A stretch of DNA of 64,000 nucleotides, taken from the NCBI GenBank assembly GCA_029194535.1, contig JARFXR010000001.1, positions 1,930,721 to 1,994,720 of the forward strand. Direction: 5' to 3'. A program made the position numbers and the translations under genes. How positions within the stretch are numbered: position 1 is the stretch's first letter; each line of letters opens with the position of its first letter. Below are positions 54,323 through 61,969 of the stretch, piece by piece. This stretch comes from Nitrospira sp. Lineage in GTDB: Bacteria > Nitrospirota > Nitrospiria > Nitrospirales > Nitrospiraceae. The notes beneath the pieces are model-generated. The model did not search any database and was not told the origin of the DNA. It saw only the letters and a program-made list of their open reading frames with translations.

Positions 54323-55288
54323 ATGCTGATCCCGACTATCCTGTCTGCCATTGTCCTCTCGGTGACCCAGGTGCTCGTCCTGGTGATGCTGGCGCCGCTC
54401 ATCGTCGGGCTCATCCGCAAGGTGAAGGCTCGGCTCCAATGCAGGCGTGGACCAAGCCTTTTCCAACCCTACGCGGACCTGGCCAAGCTGTTCAGAAAGC
54501 AGTCGGTTATTTCGTCGACCACTTCGTGGATCTTCACAGCGACGCCGTACATTGTTTTCGGCTCTACCTTGACAGCTGGCTTGCTGGTGCCGGTCTTCGT
54601 CGCTCAGGTTCCCCTGAGCTTTGCGGGCAACATCATCGCGCTCGTCTACTTGTTCGCCCTCGGTACGTTCTTCCTGATCCTGGCCGGGCTCGATGCGGGT
54701 TCGGCATTCGGCGGCATGGGCGGCAGTCGTGAGGCCATCGTCGCATCACTGACGGAACCGGCCATGATCTTGTCGATCTTTGCCATCGCCCTGACGGCCG
54801 GGTCAACCAACCTCAGCACGATCGTCCACAAGACCGCGCTGCTCGAGGGAGTGGCCACTGATCCGGTGCCACATCTGATGGCGCTCGCGGCGCTGTTCAT
54901 CGTCACCCTCGCGGAAACGGGCCGTGTTCCCGTCGACAATCCCGCCACCCATCTCGAACTCACTATGATTCACGAAGCCATGATTCTGGAGTACTCAGGC
55001 CGGTACCTGGCCCTGCTCGAATGGGCTTCGGCCATCAAACTGTTGGTATTTCTGACGCTCATCGCCAACGTGTTCGCTCCCTGGGGTATCGCCACGGACC
55101 CAACGCCCCTGGCGCTCGTGGTCGGGGGCATGGTCTATGTGGCGAAGGTATCGCTCCTGGCGGCACTGATCGGCTTGATCGAGTGTATGTTCGCCAAACT
55201 GCGCCTTTTCCGCGTCACCGATCTGCTCGGCGTCGCCTTCATTCTGGCGCTGCTGGGGCTGCTGTTTTTTTACATTTTGCAAGACTGA
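54323..55288 (+). CDS. hyfC: HyfC/HycD-like (NuoH-like) membrane anchor subunit
   Basis: The NuoH homologue that anchors the peripheral arm. 321 residues and about eight hydrophobic helices, with RKVKARLQCRRGPSLFQPYADLAKLF (the conserved cytoplasmic loop) and LAETGRVPVDNPATHLELTM, the family signature with charged residues in the quinone-cavity region of complex I relatives. ATG 54323 follows hyfB after 11 bp. Close homologues are the group-4 hydrogenase C subunits. Confidence 0.92.
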   Translation: MLIPTILSAIVLSVTQVLVLVMLAPLIVGLIRKVKARLQCRRGPSLFQPYADLAKLFRKQSVISSTTSWIFTATPYIVFGSTLTAGLLVPVFVAQVPLSFAGNIIALVYLFALGTFFLILAGLDAGSAFGGMGGSREAIVASLTEPAMILSIFAIALTAGSTNLSTIVHKTALLEGVATDPVPHLMALAALFIVTLAETGRVPVDNPATHLELTMIHEAMILEYSGRYLALLEWASAIKLLVFLTLIANVFAPWGIATDPTPLALVVGGMVYVAKVSLLAALIGLIECMFAKLRLFRVTDLLGVAFILALLGLLFFYILQD

Positions 55289-55290
55289 CC

Positions 55291-55959
55291 ATGTCCTGGC
55301 TCACGCCTCGTATCGGCGCGCAACTCGTGGATCTCGGATCGGCCATGCTGCTGCTCACGTGCTTTGCGATCGTGGCCCAGCGACGGCTATCCGCCTGCGT
55401 GGATCTCTTCGCCCTGCAGTCCGCCTTCCTCGCTATGACCGCGACGCTGGTGGCGTTTCTGACCGGGACACGGCACATCTATATTGCCGCGGCTCTGACG
55501 GTGGTCGTTAAGAGCGTCGTCATTCCGCACGTGCTGCGGCGGGTGATCGAGCGCCTGAATGTCACGCGCGAACTCGTCATGAATGTCAATGTTCCGGCAA
55601 GCCTGCTGATCTGCGGAGCCCTGGTGATGACTGCCTTCATCATCACGCAACCCATCATTTCGTTCGGCCACCTGCTGACCCGAAACTCACTCGCCATTGC
55701 GCTGGCCATCGTACTGATCGGGTTTTTCACGATGATCGCGCGACAGAAGGCCGTCACCCAGTTGATCGCCTTTCTGGTCATGGAAAACGGACTGTTCTTG
55801 GGCGCAACCGCGGCGACGTACGGTATGCCCTTGATCGTCGAGTTGGGCGTCTTTTTCGACGTGCTGATCGCGGCGCTGATTGCCGGCATCTATACGAACC
55901 GGCTGCAGGATGCGTTCGACAGTGTGGACACCAGCCGTCTCAGCGAGTTGAAGGAATGA
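55291..55959 (+). CDS. hyfE: HyfE-like membrane subunit (NuoK-like)
   Basis: A 222-residue membrane protein of the HyfE family, related to NuoK with extra N-terminal helices. Six to seven hydrophobic segments; IAAALTVVVKSVVIPHVLRR and ARQKAVTQLIAFLVMENGLF are characteristic. ATG 55291 lies 2 bp after the hyfC stop; a longer frame overlapping hyfC is not used. The stop overlaps hyfF by ATGA. Confidence 0.88.
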   Translation: MSWLTPRIGAQLVDLGSAMLLLTCFAIVAQRRLSACVDLFALQSAFLAMTATLVAFLTGTRHIYIAAALTVVVKSVVIPHVLRRVIERLNVTRELVMNVNVPASLLICGALVMTAFIITQPIISFGHLLTRNSLAIALAIVLIGFFTMIARQKAVTQLIAFLVMENGLFLGATAATYGMPLIVELGVFFDVLIAALIAGIYTNRLQDAFDSVDTSRLSELKE

Positions 55960-57470
55960 CGCCCACAATGACGACCATTGCCGTGGCCGTACTGCTGTGC
56001 GCGCCGTTCACGGCCGGGTGCTGGAGCCTCCTCATTCGTAGTTCCCAACAACTCCACCTGGTAAATCTCGGCAGTATGGGCCTCCTGGTGGCGGCGGAAA
56101 TTCTGCTCGCCCGAACGGTCCTGACACAGGGTTCAGTGATGGTATTTGACGAGATGGTCTACATCGACGCCCTCTCGTCGGTGATTCTGTTCATCATCGG
56201 CACCGTCGGTCTGGCCTGCTCGCTCTATATGCGGTCGTACATGGATGAACAGGTGGCCAGGGGAACTATTGCGCCCCACCGACTGAACTTGTTTTTTTTC
56301 CTGTTTCACATGTTCTTGCTGGCCATGGTGCTCGCCACGGTGGCCAACAGTCTTGGCGTGCAATGGGTGGCGATCGAAGCCACAACGCTGGCGACGACCT
56401 TCTTGATCGCGTTCTGGCGCCGGCGCGAGTCGCTCGAGGCTGGGTGGAAGTATCTGATTCTCTGCTCGGTCGGAATTTCGCTGGCCCTGTTCGGCGTCGT
56501 CCTCATGTACTATTCGTCTCTCCGCGTGCTCGGCGACGTGAATTCGGCGCTGAACATCACCCAGTTGCAGGCGATCGCCACGCAACTGGATCCGCACATT
56601 CTGAAGCTTGCCTTCGTCTTTCTCTTCGTCGGCTACGGGACGAAGGTCGGCCTCGTGCCGATGCACAGTTGGTTGCCTGACGCCTATACGGAAGCCCCGG
56701 CGCCGGTCGCCGCCATGCTCGCCGGCGTGTTGGAAACGGTCGCCGTCTATGCCATCCTGCGTAGCAGGGGTATCGTCGATCAGGCCGTCTCGCCAGAATT
56801 TTCCGGCAGCCTGCTGGCGCTGTTCGGCCTGGTGTCCTTCGCGATTGCAGCTCTGTTTCTGCTGCTGCAGCACAACTACAAGCGGCTGTTGGCCTATTCC
56901 AGCATCGAGCACATGGGTCTGGCGATGGTCGGATTCGGAGTCGGCGGACCGATCGGCGTTTTCGGCGGTTTGTTCCATTTGGTGAATCATGCCTTCGCGA
57001 AATCGCTGGCGTTCTTTGCGGCCGGCAATATTCACCGGCGCTACAAGACGGTGGAGATCGGGGAGGTGCAGGGGTTGGCCAGCGTCTTGCCCGGTTCCGC
57101 GCTGGCGCTGATGGTCGCGGGGCTCGCCTTGGCGGCGCTACCGCCCTTTGCGCTCTTTGCCAGCGAAATGCAGATCGTCACCGCGCTGGGCACCTCGGGT
57201 TTCCCGGGCGGGTGGGGGGCTCAGGGAGTGGGCGGCTCCGTCCTGCTCTTGCTGCTGTGCGGCCTCGTGGCGTTTGCCGGCTTTCTCTACCGCATTACCG
57301 GCATGGTCTGGGGGCCTGCGCCTCAAACCGTGGTGCAGGGAGAACCTTGGTCGGCCGGACATCTCTCGCTTCTCTTCCTAAGCCTTCTTCTCGCCGGATT
57401 GGGCTGGGTCTTGCCTCCGCCCTTGCACCAGTTGCTTGAAACGGCCTCCACCTTGTTGGTCGGCCGATAG
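55956..57470 (+). CDS. hyfF: HyfF-like antiporter subunit (NuoN/NuoL-like)
   Basis: The second antiporter-like subunit, 504 residues with about 14 hydrophobic helices. It has the conserved GYGTKVGLVPMHSWLPDAYT and LLQHNYKRLLAYSSIEHMG, including the Lys on the broken helix that moves protons in complex I. Overlap with hyfE (ATGA) implies coupled synthesis. Together with HyfB it gives two predicted pump modules. Confidence 0.9.
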   Translation: MTPTMTTIAVAVLLCAPFTAGCWSLLIRSSQQLHLVNLGSMGLLVAAEILLARTVLTQGSVMVFDEMVYIDALSSVILFIIGTVGLACSLYMRSYMDEQVARGTIAPHRLNLFFFLFHMFLLAMVLATVANSLGVQWVAIEATTLATTFLIAFWRRRESLEAGWKYLILCSVGISLALFGVVLMYYSSLRVLGDVNSALNITQLQAIATQLDPHILKLAFVFLFVGYGTKVGLVPMHSWLPDAYTEAPAPVAAMLAGVLETVAVYAILRSRGIVDQAVSPEFSGSLLALFGLVSFAIAALFLLLQHNYKRLLAYSSIEHMGLAMVGFGVGGPIGVFGGLFHLVNHAFAKSLAFFAAGNIHRRYKTVEIGEVQGLASVLPGSALALMVAGLALAALPPFALFASEMQIVTALGTSGFPGGWGAQGVGGSVLLLLLCGLVAFAGFLYRITGMVWGPAPQTVVQGEPWSAGHLSLLFLSLLLAGLGWVLPPPLHQLLETASTLLVGR

Positions 57471-57485
57471 CATGAGGAGGACGCG

Positions 57486-59072
57486 ATGTCGGATGATGCA
57501 TTGATTGATGAGCAGCTTCGCGCGGCCTTCCCGACGTTGCCGCCAGCGTCGTCATCCCGCGCGGGCGTGATCCAGTATCGTGTGGCTCCTGCTCAATTGC
57601 TCGCTCTCGCAAGCTGCTTGCACCGCAAGCTACAAGGCCGATTGGCGCTGCTGTTCGCCCTCGACGGCAGACCGATCGCGGACCGATACGAGATTCAGTA
57701 CCTCTTCGGGCTGGGATCGCGCGGGCCCTGGGTATTGCTGACGCTGGAGCGGACGGGGGGTGATCGGCTCTTTCCATCGATCACACCGTCTGTCCATGCG
57801 GCGCAGTGGTACGAACGAGAAGTTCGGGACCAGTATGGATTGATTCCGCACGGCCATCCGGATCTGCGCCGTTTGGTCCGGCACGAACACTGGCCGAAGG
57901 GAACACATCCGCTCAAGAAGGACTTTTCCTGGGACCGGGAGCTGGAACGGCAACCGGGTGAGTATCGGTTTCGTCACGTGGAAGGAGAGGGCGTATTTGA
58001 AGTCCCGGTCGGCCCGATCCATGCCGGTATTATTGAGCCCGGGCACTTTCGCTTCTCCGTAGCCGGCGAACCGATCATGCAGCTGGAGGTGCGTCATTTC
58101 TGGAAGCACCGAGGCATCGAAAAACTGTTCGAGCAACAGCCGCTCGCGGCCGCGCTGCCGCTTTCCGAACGGATCTCCGGCGACACTACGGTCGGCCACG
58201 GTCTCGCGTACTGCCAGGCTATCGAGACGGTGATGCACATGACGGTGCCGCGGCGAGCCCGCTATCTGCGCTCCCTGTTTCTGGAGCTGGAACGACTTCA
58301 CAACCATCTTGGGGATGTGGGGGCGATCTGTAACGATACGGCCTATGTGCTGGCCCATGCGCATTGCGCGCGGATGAAGGAACAGCTCATGCAGCTCAAC
58401 GATCGTCTGACCGGCTCGCGATTCTTGCGCGGAGCCCTCTGTCTGGGAGGGGTTGTTCACGATCTCGCCCCCCGGAGAATGGAAGAGGTGGTGGACGAGT
58501 TGAATCGGATTGAGCAGGACTTCTCAGAACTCGAGGCCATCATTCTTGCGAACGCCTCCTTGACCGACCGGCTCGAAACCACAGGGGTACTTGCGGAACG
58601 GATCGCCTGGGACCATGGGGTCATCGGGGTGGTTGGGCGGGCATCGGGACTCGACCAGGATGTGCGGCGTGACCGTCCCTTTGCGGCTTACGACGAATTG
58701 CCGGTGAAGGTGACGCTCTACCGGTACGGCGATGTCCGCGCCCGTCTGCGGGTGCGTATCGACGAGATTCACGAATCCGTACGCCTCATCCGTGAGATCG
58801 CTCGGCTGATTCCACCCGGAGGGCTCGTCGCTGAATCGAGCGATCTTCCGACGGTAGGAGACTGGGCCGTCTCAGCTGTCGAAGGCTGGCGCGGCGAAAT
58901 TCTCTGTTTCGTCATGGCGGGGGAGCAGGGTCGGATCCATCGTTGCAAGGTGCGCGATCCCTCCTTTGTGAACTGGCCGGCTATTCAGTGGGCTGTAACG
59001 GGAAATATACTTCCCGATTTCCCGCTCATCAATAAGAGCTTCAATCTCTCGTACGCCGGGAATGATCTCTAG
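57486..59072 (+). CDS. hyfG: HyfG-like large subunit without NiFe cysteines (Ehr type)
   Basis: A 528-residue fusion of a NuoC-like N-terminal domain (about 1-165, ending EREVRDQYGLIPHGHPDLRR) and a NuoD/hydrogenase-large-subunit-like domain (from GPIHAGIIEPGHF). In hydrogenases the first nickel motif is R-x-C-G-x-C; here it is R229-I-S231-G-D-T234. The C-terminal DPCxxC is replaced by NKSFNLSY near 516-523. No nickel site can form, so the protein cannot be a hydrogenase. This matches energy-converting-hydrogenase-related complexes. The complex-I quinone Tyr region reads HFWKHRG, also altered. The electron partner is unknown. Confidence 0.9.
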   Translation: MSDDALIDEQLRAAFPTLPPASSSRAGVIQYRVAPAQLLALASCLHRKLQGRLALLFALDGRPIADRYEIQYLFGLGSRGPWVLLTLERTGGDRLFPSITPSVHAAQWYEREVRDQYGLIPHGHPDLRRLVRHEHWPKGTHPLKKDFSWDRELERQPGEYRFRHVEGEGVFEVPVGPIHAGIIEPGHFRFSVAGEPIMQLEVRHFWKHRGIEKLFEQQPLAAALPLSERISGDTTVGHGLAYCQAIETVMHMTVPRRARYLRSLFLELERLHNHLGDVGAICNDTAYVLAHAHCARMKEQLMQLNDRLTGSRFLRGALCLGGVVHDLAPRRMEEVVDELNRIEQDFSELEAIILANASLTDRLETTGVLAERIAWDHGVIGVVGRASGLDQDVRRDRPFAAYDELPVKVTLYRYGDVRARLRVRIDEIHESVRLIREIARLIPPGGLVAESSDLPTVGDWAVSAVEGWRGEILCFVMAGEQGRIHRCKVRDPSFVNWPAIQWAVTGNILPDFPLINKSFNLSYAGNDL

Positions 59073-59084
59073 CCGGAGGTGCAC

Positions 59085-59630
59085 ATGTTCCGCATTCTTA
59101 AGAAAAGCCTGAAGACAGGAATCGTGACGGGCCGTCATTCCGCCCCCACGGAATCGGCGGACGGAGGGCTTAGAGAAGCTCGCCAGAAAGCCGAGCCGTT
59201 CAGACGCTCGTTGACCATTCGGGAGGTCGATACGGGCTCCTGCAATGCCTGCGAGATGGAGATGAACGCCCTGACGAACCCCGTCTATGACATTGAGCGA
59301 TTCGGCATCCATATCGCCGCGTCCCCTCGTCATGCCGATGCCCTCGTGGTCACCGGGCCAGTTACCGTGAATATGGAACGGGCGTTGAAAGTTGTATATA
59401 GACAAACCCCGGATCCGAAGCTGGTGATCGCTCTGGGCGACTGCGCCATCAACTGTGGGCTGTTCAAGGGAAGCTATGCTGTGACCGGGCCGGTCGAGCG
59501 TCACGTGCCGGTGGATGTGCGCATCCCAGGATGTCCTCCCAGGCCCGAAGCGATTATTGAGGTGCTCCAAGATTTGAGGAGGAGGCGACAAGGAGAAGAT
59601 TTTCGAAACTGCCCCGATGAACACGGATAG
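59085..59630 (+). CDS. hyfI: HyfI-like (NuoB-like) 4Fe-4S subunit
   Basis: The small Fe-S subunit of the complex. Residues after about 45 form the NuoB-like fold with Cys53-x2-Cys56 (GSCNACEMEM), GDCAINCGLF and GCPPRPEAIIEVL, enough ligands for one 4Fe-4S cluster near the junction with HyfG. ATG 59085, 5 bp after GGAGG, gives 181 residues. It is the last gene of the run. No polyferredoxin (HyfA/HyfH), HyfD, maturation or formate dehydrogenase gene follows. Confidence 0.9.
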   Translation: MFRILKKSLKTGIVTGRHSAPTESADGGLREARQKAEPFRRSLTIREVDTGSCNACEMEMNALTNPVYDIERFGIHIAASPRHADALVVTGPVTVNMERALKVVYRQTPDPKLVIALGDCAINCGLFKGSYAVTGPVERHVPVDVRIPGCPPRPEAIIEVLQDLRRRRQGEDFRNCPDEHG

Positions 59631-59814
59631 CCCGTTGGAGACATCCTACACAGCTTCCTCTTGAATCCCGCGCCCACGTCCGTCGTGCTGCTGGCTCGCT
59701 CACATACGCATGTCGATTGTTGTGCGATCTGGCGGTGACCCGCCGGGCTGTGTTAGCGTAGATCCAAAGATGGGATCCTTGGCTGGATGGGACCCAGCGG
59801 AGAACGCGTATAAG

Positions 59815-59843
59815 TTGACATAATAGCGCTTATCAGACATAAG
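59815..59843 (+). promoter_or_regulatory. Candidate sigma-70 promoter for the TrkA-C-like gene
   Basis: TTGACA at 59815-59820 and CATAAG at 59838-59843 with a 17-bp spacer. The predicted start site is only about 6 bp before ATG 59856, implying a nearly leaderless mRNA or a later translation start. Confidence 0.4.
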
Positions 59844-59855
59844 AGATATCGTCGG

Positions 59856-60494
59856 ATGGTGTCCCTGGAATTCATCGGCCGCTTGCAGAAGGAACTGTCG
59901 CTGACCGGCAGCGCCGTCTACGAATCGGTCGTGGCGGTGGCGGAGCGTGTCAATCGGAAGGTGCATATCCTGCGTCTGCACAGCCAGGCCGCCCAGCTCT
60001 TGAGCCAGATCGAAAGCGCGCACGGCGAATTGGGGCACCGGATTGCCGACGTCATTTCCGACAAGATATCGGCTGGCCGGGGCAGCCTCTCGATCGCGCC
60101 CGACGAGCTTCAACGGACGTTAGATCAGTCGCTCGGGCGTATCCGCGACCTGAAGCAGGCGCTGCATCACGTCGACGGACAGATTCGCGAACTGAAGATG
60201 GAAACCATTCACGAGGACCTGCTGACGCTTCAGCGCGACTTGAGTCTGCATTCGGTTGCGTTGGAACGGATGTTCGTGGCCCGGCGCGCTCCTGCCATCG
60301 GAAAACATGCCTCGGATCTGACGCTCCCGGCATCGGTCCGATTGCTCACTGTGTTTCGGGGACCGTTTCTGATCCCGCCGTCCGACTCCTTGGTGTTCCA
60401 GCCGGATGACATCGTCGTGGTCATGGGGTCGCGTTCCGAGTTGGACCAGGTAGCGACCTGGTTCGGGACGTCCCGAAAAGTCAAGCCCATTTAG
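59856..60494 (+). CDS. Coiled-coil protein with C-terminal TrkA-C/RCK-C-like domain
   Basis: A 212-residue soluble protein. The first 145 residues are helical and probably coiled coil (VVAVAERVNRKVHILRLHSQ, IRDLKQALHHVDGQIRELKM). The last 55 residues (VRLLTVFRGPFLIPPSDSLV, FQPDDIVVVMGSRSELDQVA) read like the RCK-C/TrkA-C regulatory domain of K+ channels and transporters, which binds small ligands. No channel part is present. It lies between the Ehr-type operon and htrA with its own promoter candidate. Function unknown. Confidence 0.7.
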   Translation: MVSLEFIGRLQKELSLTGSAVYESVVAVAERVNRKVHILRLHSQAAQLLSQIESAHGELGHRIADVISDKISAGRGSLSIAPDELQRTLDQSLGRIRDLKQALHHVDGQIRELKMETIHEDLLTLQRDLSLHSVALERMFVARRAPAIGKHASDLTLPASVRLLTVFRGPFLIPPSDSLVFQPDDIVVVMGSRSELDQVATWFGTSRKVKPI

Positions 60495-60560
60495 CGCGAT
60501 GGCTGACCCGGCGACCTCCCGTATGTTTCTCGATTCCCGGTGGTGTACACTGCCGAGACC

Positions 60561-61961
60561 ATGACACTAATAGTTTCGTTCAGAAGACCCCCCGTTCTGT
60601 TCGTCATGCTGGCGACCCTTGTGGTGTGTATCATCTCCGTGCAGCGCACGGGCGCGGGAGCTGCGGAGGCCGGAAGGGCGACCGGTCTGCAGATGTTGGA
60701 GGAGATTCAAGCAGTCATCACCGAGTTGGCCGAAACGACTAAGCCGTCGGTGGTCAATCTCTTTCCAGTGAGCCCGAGCGGAAAAGGACGGGATTTTCTG
60801 CAGGAGCGGACGCCGAACTCTCCCGGTTCCGGCTCCGGCGTCCTCATCGATCCCGACGGTCATATCGTCACGAACAATCATGTCATCGGGGATGCGAGCG
60901 AAGTTGAAGTACGGCTCTCCGACAAATCGAAGCTGATCGCGCAGGTCGTCGGCAAGGATCCGGATACCGACTTGGCTGTCCTGAAGGTCACCGCCGATCA
61001 TCCCCTCCCCTATGCCAAGTTCGGCGATTCGTCCGGGGTGCGCGTGGGGCAATGGGTCTTGGCTGTCGGCAATCCGTTCGGCCTGGATCGGACGGTGACG
61101 CTCGGTGTCGTGAGCGGGATCGGTCGTGAGAACGTCAATCTGTCTCGGTACGAGAACTTTATTCAGACCGATGCTTCGATCAATCCGGGCAACTCCGGGG
61201 GGCCGCTCTTTAACTTGCGTGGCGAGGTGATCGGCATCAATACCGCCATCATCAACTTTGCGCAAGGGATCGGGTTTGCCATTCCGTCCAACATGGCCAA
61301 GCAGGTACTGCAGCAATTGGTGGCCCAAGGCCGTGTCATCCGAGGATGGTTGGGCGTGGGCATCCAGCCGTTGACGCCGGAGTTGGCCAGGAAGTTCGGT
61401 GTGACGGAAAACGAAGGGGTGCTTGTCAATGAAGTCTTCGAGAAGGATCCGGCGGCGGCGGCCGGCATCAAACCGGGCGACATCATCACCAGGATCGAAG
61501 GCACCGTGGTGGACACCCCCAACCGGCTCTCCCGAGTCGTGGCAGGGTTGCAACCGGGTGCCACGGCCAAGGTCGAGGTGGTGCGGGACAAGAAACGCAT
61601 GGTGCTTGATGTCGCTCTGAGCGAACGACGGGATCAAGCGGTGGTCGCCTCCCTCCCGCCGTCACGTACGGACGTGAAGCTGGGGCTGGACCTTCAGGAT
61701 CTGACGGCCGCCTTGGCGGACAAGTTTCGGTTGCGGGAAACACGCGGCGTGCTGATTACCAAAGTGGAACCGGGAAGCCTGGCTCAATCCGAAGGGCTGC
61801 GAGAGGGCGATCTGATCAAAGAAGTCAACCGCGTCGACGTCGGTTCTGTCGGTGAATTCACGGCGGCCGTCTCAAAGATCCGCCGTGGTGAGACCGTCCT
61901 CTTGCGCGTGCTGCGGGAGAATCGAGCCTTTTACGTCGTCTTGAAAGCGGGAGATCCATAA
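60561..61961 (+). CDS. HtrA/DegP-family periplasmic serine protease
   Basis: An envelope quality-control protease of the Do family. A hydrophobic N-terminal signal/anchor (about 11-28) precedes the trypsin-like domain with catalytic His107 (TNNHVIGD), Asp137 (DTDLAVLK) and Ser212 (INPGNSGGPLF), numbered from ATG 60561. Two PDZ domains follow (about 250-345 and 365-460). In-frame GTG codons at 60540 and 60543 are alternatives. Length is 466 residues. It ends 8 bp from the convergent EF-G-like gene. Confidence 0.93.
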   Translation: MTLIVSFRRPPVLFVMLATLVVCIISVQRTGAGAAEAGRATGLQMLEEIQAVITELAETTKPSVVNLFPVSPSGKGRDFLQERTPNSPGSGSGVLIDPDGHIVTNNHVIGDASEVEVRLSDKSKLIAQVVGKDPDTDLAVLKVTADHPLPYAKFGDSSGVRVGQWVLAVGNPFGLDRTVTLGVVSGIGRENVNLSRYENFIQTDASINPGNSGGPLFNLRGEVIGINTAIINFAQGIGFAIPSNMAKQVLQQLVAQGRVIRGWLGVGIQPLTPELARKFGVTENEGVLVNEVFEKDPAAAAGIKPGDIITRIEGTVVDTPNRLSRVVAGLQPGATAKVEVVRDKKRMVLDVALSERRDQAVVASLPPSRTDVKLGLDLQDLTAALADKFRLRETRGVLITKVEPGSLAQSEGLREGDLIKEVNRVDVGSVGEFTAAVSKIRRGETVLLRVLRENRAFYVVLKAGDP

Positions 61962-61969
61962 GGGCTTCG

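Noticed and set aside
57486-59072. Annotation as a NiFe hydrogenase large subunit
   Set aside because: The cysteines of both nickel motifs are missing, so hydrogenase activity is not supported.
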